Shown here in pieces: positions 46,171-58,149 of a DNA stretch of 64,000 nucleotides. This stretch comes from Bos javanicus (Eukaryota > Chordata > Mammalia > Artiodactyla > Bovidae): contig NC_083882.1 in assembly GCF_032452875.1 (NCBI RefSeq), positions 59,163,614 to 59,227,613 on the forward strand, in the 5' to 3' direction. The notes below the pieces were generated by a model. It had not been told where the DNA came from. It saw only the letters and a list, made by a program, of their open reading frames with translations, and did no database searches. The position numbers and the translations under genes are program-made. Within the stretch, counting starts at the first letter, position 1; each line of letters opens with the position of its first letter.

Positions 46171-46977
46171 GAACGTATATTAGTTTTCAATTTCCTTTTG
46201 TAGTCTGTTTTATTGACATAATTTTGCTGTTTTAAAGTATTAGGAGGAAAACCGTTCTGCTCTTTTGAAAAATTGAGAAAACTTGTGGTTTAGGATTTCA
46301 AAGATGTTAAGTGAGATAAAGTTAACTTAAAATCTCAGTAATATTTATGCATTAATCTTTGGGGGAAGTCTTGAACTTAAACTATGGGAGAGTTAAATGA
46401 AAATTTTTAAGTAAATTTGCAAATCTTAACAAGATATTCTCATGTCTTATATTAATCTGTAAAAGAAAATATGCAAAAATAAAGTTCACTTTGCATAGTT
46501 GCTCATTTCAGATAATAAAGGTTTTCATGTTTGCAGGGCCTCAGTTTCAAATTATTTGCAAGTGATCCACTGCATGTGCAAATAATATTAAGGACATTCC
46601 CAGTCTGTATCAGATATCATTAAATACATGCATGCAGTTGTATTCAGACAATGAAATTTTTAGCAAATGTAAGAGTTCAGTTGTTCCATTAAAATCATAA
46701 TTTAGTACCCACAATCACATTTGGCCAAAAAGTGGGATATAGAATGGGATTTGTTTCATGACATTATTAAAATTCTATTCATAATGTTTTCTCTAGGAAT
46801 ATTATGTTCTATTTAGTCACTTATTGATGTGACTGAATATTATACTCTTTGTTTATTCATCCAGTGATGTGAATAAAACTGTTTGTAGTTATGGTCCTAG
46901 ATTTTTATTCATTTGCCCATATTTTTTGTTCATTATCTATTCATTATCTTTTTAACAAACATTTACTGAGTGTTTAC

Positions 46978-47150
46978 TACAGCAGTTTTTCATCTTGGCT
47001 GCAAATCAAAATCCTCTTTGAAGCTTTTGTAAAGTACTGATTCCTGTGTAATAAACCCCTGAAACTGATTCAATAGGTGTGGACTGCAGCCAGGCATCTT
47101 TATTTTTTCAAAAGCTCCACAGGTGACTCTGACGTACAGTCAGGATTAAC
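46978..47150 (+). mobile_element. MER5A-like hAT DNA transposon
   Basis: 'cagcagtttttcatcttggctgcaaatcaaaatc' and 'gaaactgattcaataggtgtggactgcagccaggcatcttta ... gctccacaggtgactctga' are MER5A landmarks. Confidence 0.75.
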
Positions 47151-48741
47151 AATCATAAGTATCTGTTAAGCAGGAGGAATATAAGAGTTAACATGAAATA
47201 ATTCCTGTTCACAAGGAGACTGGAGTAGAGTAAGACAGACAAGTAAACTAGTTATTACAGGAGTGTGATAAGTGCTCCACAAAGGGTAAGCACACCTCTT
47301 CCAATTTAGAACTAACATACAGTGGCTTGGTGTTAAGGGAATCCATTGATGGACTATAAAATAGAAAAGGAGATTTTCTCTCAGTACCAAACCAAATGAC
47401 CCAGATTGTGCTTGAGTCCATATTTTCTGTCTTACCTGCTCTATGCCTTAATCAAATGAATTAGCCATACAAGACTCTGTGATTAAACTCAGGAAATGGA
47501 AAAACAGAGAGACCAGTTTCTATTTCTGATAACAGGATATGGGAGATGAGAAAGCAGTGGAGAAGGATTGCAAAAAAGCCAGCTCCTCAGAGTTAGGGAG
47601 CAGGTATCACTAATATTTTTCTTCCTATGGCCTAAATTAGAGTCCAGCTCATAGGTAGACCTTGGTTCTAATATAGTTTTTGAATCTTTTTTCCTGATTA
47701 TTTGTAGGCAACTGTTCCTACCTAGTATAGACTAGCATACTTAAGAGGACTCTGTAGCAGAGTTACTCTCTGACTAGTGATTCTCACAAGGAAATCATTT
47801 TTGCTACCTCAGAAGCACAGGACATTTACTGATTGTCCTTTAACTTTCCAATTCAGACAAAGATCATGTTTAATTCTTGATAGTAGGACTGTCTTTTCTT
47901 ATATTTTTGTCTGTCTGTAACATTAACAGTTGATGTTTTGTTTTTACTGTTTTAATTTCCATTACCATATCTTATTTCATACACTTTTGTTTCTTTCTTA
48001 TTTCATTTTACACAATCTTTATCGTCAGCCTCTCTTCTGATAATTACAGACACAAAAGTGCCAGTATAAAGGAAGAGAGGATATAGTGTCTTTGATCCCC
48101 AGAGCAGCACTAAAAAGCTCCACAAAACCACACATTGTCCATTGCAGTCCCTTGTCATCTCCCTAAAAATGCAACTTGGGGAGGCTGACAGGACCACTCC
48201 TAAAAATCCTACTCAGGAAACCCAGTGGACATAGTCCAGGTTAGAATTCCCTAAGCAGAAGTAAATGCCAGAAGGAAAGCTTCATGAAATCTAGTTATCC
48301 TATTATCTTCAGGATCATCCATTCCTAAATATAAATGAAAGCTCTTATTTTCTTTCTCCATTATCTGATAGTGACAAGGCCTAATTAAACCTTATAAAGA
48401 CAAGCTTATCTGGTTACATTGGTGTTAATTTGTGAGCTCCAGAGTCATATGTAGGGTGAATGAACTTAATGTGAACATGAATTATATAAACTTGAGGTTG
48501 CATAATATAAAGTATTAATAAAGTCACTTTATCTGAATACTTTGAAATAAAAACAGATTTCTTCAATTAAAATAATTAGTCAGGAATCTTGTAGTTCTAT
48601 ATCTAGCTGGCTACATGAATTGTAAACTATAATTATGATACAGGAAGGTGCCATTTTAGCTGGTAAACAAAAATGCCTACCATATTTTTTCATATCAAAT
48701 GAACCAATGCTGTTGTTTATGTAGAATTTCTATGGAGATTT

Positions 48742-48910
48742 GGGGGCTCCCCTCATAGCTCAGTTGGTAAAGAATCCACCTGCAATGCAGGAGACTCTGG
48801 TTTGATTCCTGGGTCAGGAAGATTCCCTGGAGAAGGGAACCGCTACCCATCCCAATATTCTGGCCTGGAGAATTCAAAGAGTCAGATACGACCAAGCAAC
48901 TTTCACTTTC
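48742..48910 (+). mobile_element. Bov-tA SINE, internally deleted, with target-site duplication
   Basis: Head, box B and GGAGAAGGGAACCGCTACCC are present, but about 45 bp between GAGAATTC and CAAAGAGTCAG are missing. A perfect 10-bp repeat ATGGAGATTT lies at 48732-48741 and 48911-48920. Confidence 0.93.
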
Positions 48911-49194
48911 ATGGAGATTTCAGACATACTGCATTATTTTAGCATTTCCTATTTTTATTAGCTTTCAAAAATATATCTAATGATAATATCAACAAAGTAT
49001 TAATTAAGCTTTCTCCTTTTCTGTCATTTCCTCTATTTAGTTAACATATATCTAGGTATGGTTAATTCAGTGGGCTATGTTAAAAAACCACATCCTCAAA
49101 TATTTATCTTTAAAATGTGATAAAATACAAGGAAAGCTAACCAGTTACCATGTGGAGCCATAGTTTAATTTCTACAAAATATTAGAGATGCTAA

Positions 49195-49249
49195 TTCATT
49201 GGGTTGCAAAGAGTCAGACACGACTGAACTGAACTGAACTGAACTGAAG
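49195..49249 (+). mobile_element. BovB LINE, ~55-bp 3' tip
   Basis: ATTCATTGGGTTGCAAAGAG, then TCAGACACGACTGAACTG and further CTGAA repeats. It has only the last bases of BovB. Confidence 0.85.
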
Positions 49250-49859
49250 CCTTAAAGCAGAAATATCCTACAGTATTTATTGATCCATGTGTTCCATGAA
49301 TGTTTGCCTCCTATTTTACATTAAAATCCATGTACATTAAAACATATATTACATTTCCCCTTTGAAAAAATTAGTGTTGAATTAGGCAAGGTTTGAATCA
49401 CTTAAGGTCTTCGGGAATGCAGCCTTCCTGAAGCATTCTCTAAGTTCAAGTTCTAAATCATGCATGTTTGTTGAGATCCTTAGAATGTTTTGAAACACAT
49501 TGCCCAGTGACTAAAACTCTTGCCCTGGAAAATGGAGAAGTTGAATATCAAAGGGAAAGAAGTTGAACTCCCTCCTCAACTTTGACTTTTGTTTCTGAGA
49601 GACTTGGTTGTTGGAAGATAAATTCCCTAGTGTCTAATGTTTTCCAGCCTTTCAATGAAGTAGATTTTGTGGAGGGAAAAGTGAACACGTAACACTGATT
49701 TGTTAACGTCAGATGGCCAGGTTCTCAGCTCTGAGATACATATAAAATATTATTTGTCCCCTCTCTAATCCAGTTTCCTAAAATGATTAATCAGATTTGT
49801 CTTAATGCACTTTATTACCAGAGGTACAGATTACTAAAATATGTACTATTATTAAGTTG

Positions 49860-51640
49860 TGAGATTCCCTTATATGTGAATAAGAGAGTTTTGTCAGATG
49901 TATATTTTATGGTTTAGTATTTGCTCTTAGGTTCATGATCCATTTTGAATTAAGTTTTGTGTATAGTAAGGTGTAAGGGTTGAAGTTCATTTTATTTTGT
50001 ACATATAATCACTTTCATTGAAAATCTTTCCGCATTGAATTAACTTGACATTTGGTCAAAATACAATTGCATATATAAATGTGGGTCATTTTTCTAAGAG
50101 GTGTAAAATTAGGATCTATGTTATTTGGTGCATATGCTTTTGTAGTTGTATCTTACTGCTATCTTGATTATTTTCTCTATAAGAAATGTTTATTTTGGGG
50201 TCTAGCAATTCTCCCTGGTGGCTTAGATGGTAAAAAATCTGCCTGCAATGCAGAGACTTGGGTTTGATCCCTGGGTTGGGAAGATCCCCTGGAAGAGGGC
50301 ATGGCAACCCACTCCAGTATTCTTGCCTGGAGAATCCCCATAGACAGAGGAGGCTGGTGGGCTACAGTCCATGGGGTCACAAAGAATCTGATTAGTGACA
50401 CGGTCTATTGGACTTCGTGCCCAGACACAACTGAGCAACTAAGCACAGCACAGCACAGCACAGCAATTCTCCATTTTAGATGTTTATTTGTCTAATGGTA
50501 ATATAGTCTCTCTGGGCTTTTTTATGCTTACTCTCTACATGATATACTTTTCCACAGCTATTTGCTTATTTTTATTTGTATTTTTAAATTTAATGTACAT
50601 TTCTATAATGTATAATTATATAATTTATTAGGTATAATGTATAATTAGGTCTTGACAATGACAGTGTATAATTAGATCTTGCTAGTTTTCAGTCATACAC
50701 TCTACATTTTTATTGATGTTTAGTACATTTATATTTAATGTGATTTTTTTTTTATATTGGATATATTGTCTTCCATTTTTCCTATTTGTTTTCTCTTTGC
50801 CTCATTTTTATTTTCCTGTTTTTCTCCCTTCTTTTATGTTAAAATATGTTGTGGATTATTTTTATTCTCTATTAATTTATTGGCTTTATTTCTTTGCATT
50901 ATTTTTATTGAATGTTTTAGAGACCACAATATGCAACTTTAAATTCCCATAAAATACAAGAACCTTGTGATAGTGTAGCTTCATTTATGCACTCTGTGTA
51001 TCCTTTGCACTACTGCTGTCATATACAATATATCTATATTATAAACCCTAGAATATTGTTATAATTTTACTTAGAGTCCTGACTTTTAATGAAATTAAGA
51101 ATGACGGAAAGATAGTCCTGTCTTTTAAGAAGTTAAACATATTTCTTATTTTCATATATCACTCATATTTTCATTATCTTCTCTCTATCTAAGTTATCAC
51201 CTGATGTTATTTCAGACTGAAGTATTGGCTTTTGCATTTCTTGAATTTAAAGCTATTAGCAATGAACTCTCATTTTTAAAATTCATTTGGAATGTCTTTG
51301 AACCTTTACTTTTGAAGAATGCTTTTAAAATAGTTTTCTTGGAAGACAGCTTTTTTTTCCCTCAACAATTTGAGTTTTGTTCCAGTATTTTTTTTTTCTT
51401 TGTTGTTTTCAAAGTTTTTCTTACTATCTTCAGCTTGTAGTAGTTTAATTATGATGTGTCTAGGTGCAGTTTTCTGTGTTTATTCTATTTGAGATCATTG
51501 AACTTTTTTAGCTTAGAGTTAACATTTTTCATCAAAGTTAGTAAGTTTTTCATTATTATTTCTTCAAATATTTGTTCAGCCTTTTGTCTTTCTCTGTTCT
51601 TGTTTAACTCCAATTAACCTTAAGAGTTCTGAAAGATGTT
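49860..51640 (-). mobile_element. Ancient L1 sequence, antisense (split by SINE)
   Basis: The left part resembles antisense L1 ORF2 ('gtcagatgtatattttatgg', 'tcatgatccattttgaattaagttttgtgtatagtaaggtgtaagg'). The right part near 51430-51600 has 'tatgatgtgtctaggtgcag ... gagatcattgaac ... attatttcttcaaatatttg', also L1-associated. The middle is AT-rich and less certain. A Bov-tA interrupts at 50215-50461. Confidence 0.5.
50215..50461 (+). mobile_element. Bov-tA SINE with target-site duplication and CACAG tail
   Basis: Complete SINE with about 30 extra bases between CACAAAGAATCTG and CCCAGACACAACTG, and a (CACAG)n tail near 50441-50461. The 11-bp repeat AGCAATTCTCC lies at 50204-50214 and 50462-50472. 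Confidence 0.94.
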
Positions 51641-51831
51641 ACTGACACAATAGTTTTAAACTTTGATGGAATGCTTGGAAATAAAATGGAGAAATATGGA
51701 TGAAATGACACAATTTTCTAAGGAAACAATTCCTTAAATATATATAAAACACAACCCAGTAAATTTACAGTGGAAAATATTAATGTGACCCATTTGTCCT
51801 CTTTTCCTGTTTTTACAAAATCTGTCTGTAG

Positions 51832-52277
51832 GTGCCTTTCCTCCCTCTGCTCTTTATGCACGAAAAGATTTGCTACAGCGATCTACCCATATTGCTACAA
51901 AGACTTTTCAAGCTTTTCGTATATTTGTGAACAATGAGCTCAATGAACTTTACACAGGACTGAAGACAGCTCAGAAGTTTCTGAGACCTGGTGGTCACCT
52001 CGTTGCCCTCTCCTTCCATTCACTGGAGGATCGCATCATCAAACGATTCCTGCTTGGGATAAGCATGACAGAAAGGTTTAACCTAAGTGCTAGACAGAAG
52101 GTGATACAAAAATCACAGTTGGATTCAGATCAGGAAAACAAGGAAGGCGTCTCTACAGGAAAGGCCCCTTTAATGTGGAAATTGATACACAAGAAGGTAC
52201 TTACTCCAGAAGATGAAGATGTACAGGATAACCCCAGAGGACGCTCTGCCAAGCTTAGAGCAGCGATCAAATTGTGA
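51832..52277 (+). CDS. METTL15: METTL15 terminal coding exon (C-terminus and stop)
   Basis: This last coding exon starts after CTGTCTGTAG; its GT completes the Gly codon begun at 16857, giving G-AFPPSALYARKDLLQRSTH. The 446 bp encode about 147 residues and a TGA at 52275-52277. Recognisable RsmH blocks follow in order: HIATKTFQAFRIFVNNELNE (substrate-side helix), FLRPGGHLVALSFHSLEDRI (late strand of the methyltransferase fold) and the basic tail NPRGRSAKLRAAIKL. Between the last two is a less conserved charged loop, roughly residues 85-120 of the exon. With the two preceding exons this gives about 272 residues of a protein that is about 400 residues in other mammals. The full open frame with conserved motifs and correct splice phase argues for a functional gene and not a processed pseudogene. 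The product acts in the mitochondrial matrix on 12S rRNA. Confidence 0.95.
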
Positions 52278-53733
52278 GAAAGTTTTCATCATCTAATCCT
52301 TCAAGATTTTCCTCACAGTTTCTCATGTGATATTCCTGGACAACCTAATGTAAGAAAGTGTGGGATATATAAAGGTGTATAACTATATATGTGTGGAGCT
52401 AGCAGGTATTTAGCTCTTTTTTTCCCTCAAAAAGAAAATGTAAAAAATATTAACATGATGTAGAAAGCTCAATTCAAGGAGCAGCAGTACCTCAAAACTG
52501 GAAAAGTATGTTTATCTTAGCAATATATTTGACTTTTGAAATGGTTAAATTCTGGTTAAATCCTTTCTTTAACCAGGAAATTTTTTAAAAGAAGAGGAGA
52601 ATATGTGTATGTAAAATCAAGTTGTCAAAAGAGAGATTATAATTGTATCTGCATGCCCAAATTTCTGAATTTAGATATTCAGATTTGCAACAGAGTGTCT
52701 ATGATTCAAATAGTTAATAATGATCATGAAATTTATTTTAATTTTTCTCCTTGGGAATAACTTTCTCAAATACAGGTATTACTATTTTAAAAATGTGTTA
52801 CACTGATAAATTTAAATACTGAATTATAGTGTCATTGTTTTAAAGAGATTTTTCAGTATGAAATGTGCCATGTTTTCATATATTGCAAACTAAAAATGTA
52901 GAATTGCTCTAATAGCCTTCACAGAGGACGTTTCATAAAACTTATATTTGAATTCAATTGTGTTTATATAGTAATAGCCCAGAATGCTTTTGATAAATAG
53001 TAAAATCTCTTATCATTTGAATCCTGCATTTTTAAACTGAGCTATTCAAAATAGTCAAAGTCTATTGAAACAGAAAAGTTTATCATCTATTCCAGATACT
53101 AAAATCAATGTGCTCTTAATGTTCTTATTTACAGAGTTCACATGGTAAAGGATTCTTTAACAAATTGTTGAAAATAATTCATAATTCACATTACTTTTTA
53201 TATGTAAGTATGCGTTTCTGATTTATTCAGTTATGATGCAAGTACTGAAATAGGCAAAGAAACAAAAGTGAGTAAAATACACTCACTCATAGTCTAGCAA
53301 AGAAGAGCGATGGTAGTTAACTAATCACTAAAATTAATATAAAATCGTCGAAGTGGTAAGGTCTGTATAGATGTAGTATGCTGTGCTGTGCTGTGTTTAG
53401 TCACTCAGTCATGTCCAACTCTTTGCAACCCCGTGGACTGTAGCATACCAGGCTCCATAAAATACCATAAATACATCCAGTAGCGATGCAATCCCATGAC
53501 TGACAACATGGTACTTGATTTATGACTCCAAGAATGAATAAGAGATAATTAGCTATAGGATACATGGGCATGTTGGTTAATGGTACATGTCAATGATTGT
53601 TTTCTTAAGTAGTTCCCCTTGAAGTCATATTTATACTATTAATTTGCTCAGTAAACTATTTATTCAAATACAGGGAAAATTCATTTTATCAATTATAATT
53701 ACAGAACCTAAGTTGGCGAATCCAGTGAATAAA
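52278..53733 (+). other. METTL15: METTL15 3' UTR (extent uncertain)
   Basis: This AT-rich sequence follows the TGA. The first canonical AATAAA is at 53728-53733, beyond a small SINE at 53376-53456. Only weaker variants such as CATAAA near 52934 and GATAAA near 52805 and 52992 are closer. The true cleavage site cannot be fixed from sequence alone, so the end given is the position of that first canonical hexamer. Confidence 0.45.
53376..53456 (-). mobile_element. Bov-tA SINE 3' fragment, antisense
   Basis: GCTGT-repeat tail, then TTTAGTCACTCAGTCATGTC to ACCAGGCTCC. It lies in the likely METTL15 3' UTR or just beyond. Confidence 0.85.
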
Positions 53734-53877
53734 CTATCAACATAATTAGATGGGTGAAAGATAAGAATTAAAAACTTACATTTATCTCAGACTTGCTTTA
53801 TCTACCTCTGTAATAGTTAACTTTAGTTCCCAAGTTTGTTTACCACTTTTAATTTACAGACTGCTCAAACCTGAGGA

Positions 53878-54100
53878 TATCCCGGGTGGCGCAGTGGTAA
53901 AGAATCACGTGCCAGCACAGGAGACACAAGAGACATGGGTTTGATCCCTGGGGTCAGGAAGATTCCCCTGTAGTAGGAAATGGCAACTCACTCCAGTATT
54001 CTTGCCTGGAAAATGCCATAGACAGAGGACCCTGGCGGGCTACAGTCCAGGAGATTGCAAAGAGCTGGACATGACTAAGAGACTGAGTACACACGCACAT
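53878..54100 (+). mobile_element. Bov-tA SINE with imperfect target-site duplication
   Basis: Copy from TATCCCGGGTGGCGCAGTGG to GAGACTGAGTACACACGC. Repeats TCAAACCTGAGGA (53865-53877) and TCAAATCTGAAGA (54101-54113) match at 11 of 13. Confidence 0.93.
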
Positions 54101-54409
54101 TCAAATCTGAAGAATTCGGCAGTGAAATCAGAATAAGAAAATATTCTAGGCAGCAATGTGCTCATATTAGAAATGAATGTACCTAGCTTAATCCTCTGAA
54201 TCCTTCCTAAAGAATTTTCTAAGTTCCTCTTTGTATGTAAGTCATATTTGTGAATGAAACTGATTCCCAAAGGTAGGTACCCATCTGAGTATGTGATTAG
54301 AATACAAAAGATTGCATGTAATACTCAAGAATGATTCACCTATGTCATCAATCATGTTTGGATGTTATATAACATGGGAATTTTTTCATTAGTGTTAACT
54401 GGAAACTGC

Positions 54410-54855
54410 CTGCACTGACTGTTGGATGACATCCTTCCAAAATTCATGTCGTTTCCAAAACCTCATAATGTGACCTTATTTGGAAATTCGGCTATTACAG
54501 ATGTTAGCAGTTAAGACGTAATACTGGAGCAGAGAAGGCCCTTAACCCCATATGTCTGTGTCCTTATTCAAAGAGAAGAAATACAGAGACACAGGGGAGA
54601 ATGCCACATGAAGACAAAGGCAGAGACTGAAGTGATGTATCTACAAGCCAGGGGACACCAAGAATTGCTGGCAACCATAAGAGGCTAGGAGAGAAGCATG
54701 GAGTAGATTCTCCCTCAGGAACTTTAGTAGGTATTAATAACTGCTGAAACCTTGGTTTCAGACTTCCAACCTCCAGAGCAGTTAGAGAATAAATTTCTGC
54801 TATTTTCTGCTGGCCAATCTGTGGTGGTTTATTATGGCAGCCTTAAGAAACTGGT
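54410..54855 (+). mobile_element. MaLR/MLT1-like LTR
   Basis: Sense-oriented: 'ccaaaattcatg', 'cataatgtgaccttatttggaaa', 'gccacatgaagacaaaggcagagac', 'ggcatgg'-like 'gaagcatggagtagattctcc', 'cttccaacctccagagcagttagagaataaatttctgc' and 'tggtttattatggcagcc'. The internal AATAAA near 54787 is the LTR poly(A) signal. Confidence 0.65.
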
Positions 54856-55970
54856 GCTCTGACCCCCCCCAAAAAAAATCTTGAATAACATGCATTAAAA
54901 AAGTCCTGCATCAATATATACAAAATTGGCTTCAAAATATTGTAGTATAAAAACACATTATCTATTTTTTATAATTAGGCTGTTTGCAACAGTCATTCTT
55001 ACCTTCCTCTTAGTTGTAGGATGAATAATCAAATACATGAATGAGTTTCAAATGATTAACAATGGAGAATGATTTTGGGGAATTTAAACAGTACATATAG
55101 AAAATAAAAACAGATTATTAAAATGAATGTACATTGCTTTTCCAATAAAATATAAATTATATAAAACAAGCAGTTGTTTTGCATTTCTGAATCTTTCTAT
55201 TGACTGCCTCCGCCAGTCATATTATATAACATAGATCCCATTGTGTAGGACATCAGTTCTTAACAGTTTCAATAATTGCTCATTAAGAAATGAAATTTAG
55301 TAACTACATACAATTTTTAGTTGATACTCCTATTTCATATGTTCATTTTGTTTTGACAATTGTATGTTGGTTATTATGTAATCTTTGAAATTTCTAGGGT
55401 AATTTGGGGGAAGACACTATCAATTTTTTTCTATTTCATGTAATATGTGATATATGGTTTGTGCTTAAATTCATTTATATTGAGCTATTTATTATGTTAC
55501 AACCAATAGTTTATAAGATAATACAGTATGCCTCACTAGGTTTTTGAGGCTAACTAAAACTTCTTAAAATTCGCTTGTAAATATTTGAAAATCGTATTTT
55601 ATTTAGTCTTTGCAGAGTGTAACATATCTTCAGAGGTTTATAAAATTCTTTCCAATTTTTGTTTTTAAATAAGCAGAAATAATAATGAATTTATACTGTA
55701 GAATTTTTAATAAAATCTAAACTTCATTTGAAATCTTATTCAAAAAGTATGAGTCAATTCTTAATGGAAAATTCAAAAGGTACAAAAGATACAAAATTTA
55801 TATCAGCACTTTCATTTGGTTATAAAGGAATATATATATATTTATTCATTAAATATATAGTAAAGCCTGACCTTTTAGGAAGAAATCAAAAACACCTCTC
55901 TCACTTCTTTCTTTTTATACTCCTTCCCTTTCCCTTTCTCTGTTCAGATGTGAATTTCTTATGCCAGCAG

Positions 55971-56203
55971 CTGCTGCTGCTAAGTCGCTTCAGCTGTGTC
56001 CGACTCTGTGTGACCCCATAGACAGCAGCCCACCAGGCTTCCCCGTCACTGGAGTGGGTTGCCATTTCCTTCTCCAGTGCATTAAAGTGAAAAGTGAAAG
56101 TGAAGCTGCTCAGTTGTGTCTGACTCTTCGAGACCCCGTGGACTGTAGCCTACCAGGCTTCTCTGTCCACGGGATTCTCCAGGCAAGAGTACTGGAGTGG
56201 GTC
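55971..56203 (-). mobile_element. Bov-tA2-type SINE, antisense, with short duplication
   Basis: CTG-type tail, GTCCGACTCTGTGTGACCCC, and a second unit GTGAAGCTGCTCAGTTGTG. The 8-bp repeat GCCAGCAG lies at 55963-55970 and 56204-56211. Confidence 0.92.
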
Positions 56204-57334
56204 GCCAGCAGAGATGACATTAATTTATATTTCACATTTACTCTGGAAAAAGAAGTATTATGCAATATTCGTATGTACTCTCACAAACTAAACTCTACAT
56301 TTTAGATTATTAGTAATGGGTAAGACAACTAAAAATCGCTTCTAGTTAAACTTCTCTAATTTTTATTTTAATGTACCTGTTTTTCTATTGTGTTTTTGTG
56401 ATTGCTGCAGTATTCTAATAGATTTTTTGTGTGTGTTAGCAACAGTCTATAATAGAAAGAGATAAGCATTAAAATTAAAGGGAATTTTGTGAAGTGCTTG
56501 ATAAATATGAATTTAATGACAGAAATCCTGATCAGAGATATATTTTTCTCAGAACCACAATGCCATATGTTCAATGTTGAATGAAGTATGGTTTGTAAAA
56601 ATCAGCATCATATTCTAAAGAAACTAGATTGTATAACAAGCATAACTATTTTTATATTATTTTCTCAAATTTCATCTGTTTATAGCTACTATTCCCAACT
56701 AATGTTTGGTAACACACAGCATGATCTGCAGGAATACTAAGAGATAGTTTAAATATGAATTTTTTTAAGTCTTGTTACAGCCTAAATTTTCAGAAACATT
56801 AAATATTCAATAGAATTAGTTAATACAAGATGCAGTGGTGATAGTTCATTATACTATCATTTAGATGGGCCTTAAAATTCTTCATAAAGATTTTGACCAC
56901 CTTACTCTTTTTCTCAGATAATTTACAAAGTAAAGAAAAAAAAAATGTAACTCTGATATGCAGACCGTAAGTTTGCCTTTTCGGTAATGTCATAACTCCT
57001 TAGGCAATTCTTTACCTTAAACACAAGGCATTTAAGTACAAATTTTCTACCATTAGCATATGCCCTATTAAATATATCTCTGCCCAGATGCTAGAATACA
57101 AAGCAGAAATCAAACAAGAGGACATGCTCCATTTCTGATTCTTGAGTAATAGGTTCTGTTCATTAAGCTCCATCTTTATGCCTGGCCAGTAATACTTGTC
57201 TGCCTTACACAAGGTAAGGATTTGTATTATTAAACAGTCAAATGGTATGGTTCTTCATTCTTTCACAAGGAAAAGCATTATCATCCAACTCTTAGAAATG
57301 CTAAATTGAGGAGAAGTCTGTATAGCCTTGTAAA

Positions 57335-57520
57335 TAAAACCATTTGCTTTGGAGTCAGAAAAAAATGAGTTTAAATTCCAGGTCTGCATATATTAGCTGG
57401 ATATGCTAACTGGGCATGCTCTTTAATATTCTGAGTCCTCATTCAGTTCACTTTAAAGAGAGGATGGTATTGGTACTTTCTCATCAGGTTGCTATGAATC
57501 AAATAGAAAATAATAGATAT
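57335..57520 (+). mobile_element. MIR SINE
   Basis: 'tttgctttggagtcagaaaaaaatgagtttaaattccaggtctgc ... gctaactgggcatgctctttaa ... gagtcctcattcag ... tcaggttgctatgaatcaaat'. Confidence 0.65.
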
Positions 57521-58149
57521 TTATGAGTTAAAAGTCATAATTACCAAAATATAACACATTTCTGGGCACCATGGCTAAGGAAATATATACTTTATTCCTA
57601 GTGGTTTTAAGTGAAGCCTCTGCATCACAAGCAGCAGTTGATTGGGTTTATAGTCAGTTTTATTACAGGGGAATTTTATTCCTATTTATTATTTATTTAA
57701 CACTCCTCAGTATTTGCTATCATTTGACAAGGCATAATAAAACACACAGGCTTTGCCTTGTGGAGTTTCCATTTGTAAGAAAACAAACTGGGAAGAAAAG
57801 AACCAGGTATTCGACATTCATTTAGGTTGGAAAATGTTATTTGTCCTCCTACACTTCCATATCAGTAAGTGCCTGAAACTAAGTGGTCCTTGTAGTAGTA
57901 AGATTCTCCAAAATACATTTTGAGGGGGAAAAGGAAATGAGTATTTTATGAGATAAGAGATGGAAGAGTTCTATAGGAGTGTTTTAAAAGTTTCCTATTT
58001 CTGCACTCTAAAGTCAATGCAGAGAAACTACAGGACCAATAAAGTGTGTAAGTTGCAGGTTTTAAAAGGGAAAATAGCATGAAAGGTAAATGGACAGTTG
58101 ACACTTAGAATGAGCTGACAAGCTCTTTGACAGCGCCACAGAAATGTAT

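Larger units (their letters stand above)
16858..51831 (+). other. METTL15: METTL15 intron, 35.0 kb, repeat-rich
   Basis: This intron runs from GTACCC to ...TTTTACAAAATCTGTCTGTAG. It holds most of the retroelements of the window, including one full-length BovB. Stretches with nothing I can name include 16940-17900, 18210-19045, 19080-19590, 21015-21435, 22510-23480, 24180-24870, 30-base gaps aside 33165-33640, 34930-36270, 36620-37790, 38245-39385, 39830-40510, 46175-46975, 47155-48730 and 48925-49190. No alternative exon could be supported. Confidence 0.9.

Noticed and set aside
57571..57825. 84-codon ORF with a hydrophobic centre
   Set aside because: The hydrophobic run follows from AT-rich sequence. 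There is no signal of a gene or of conservation.
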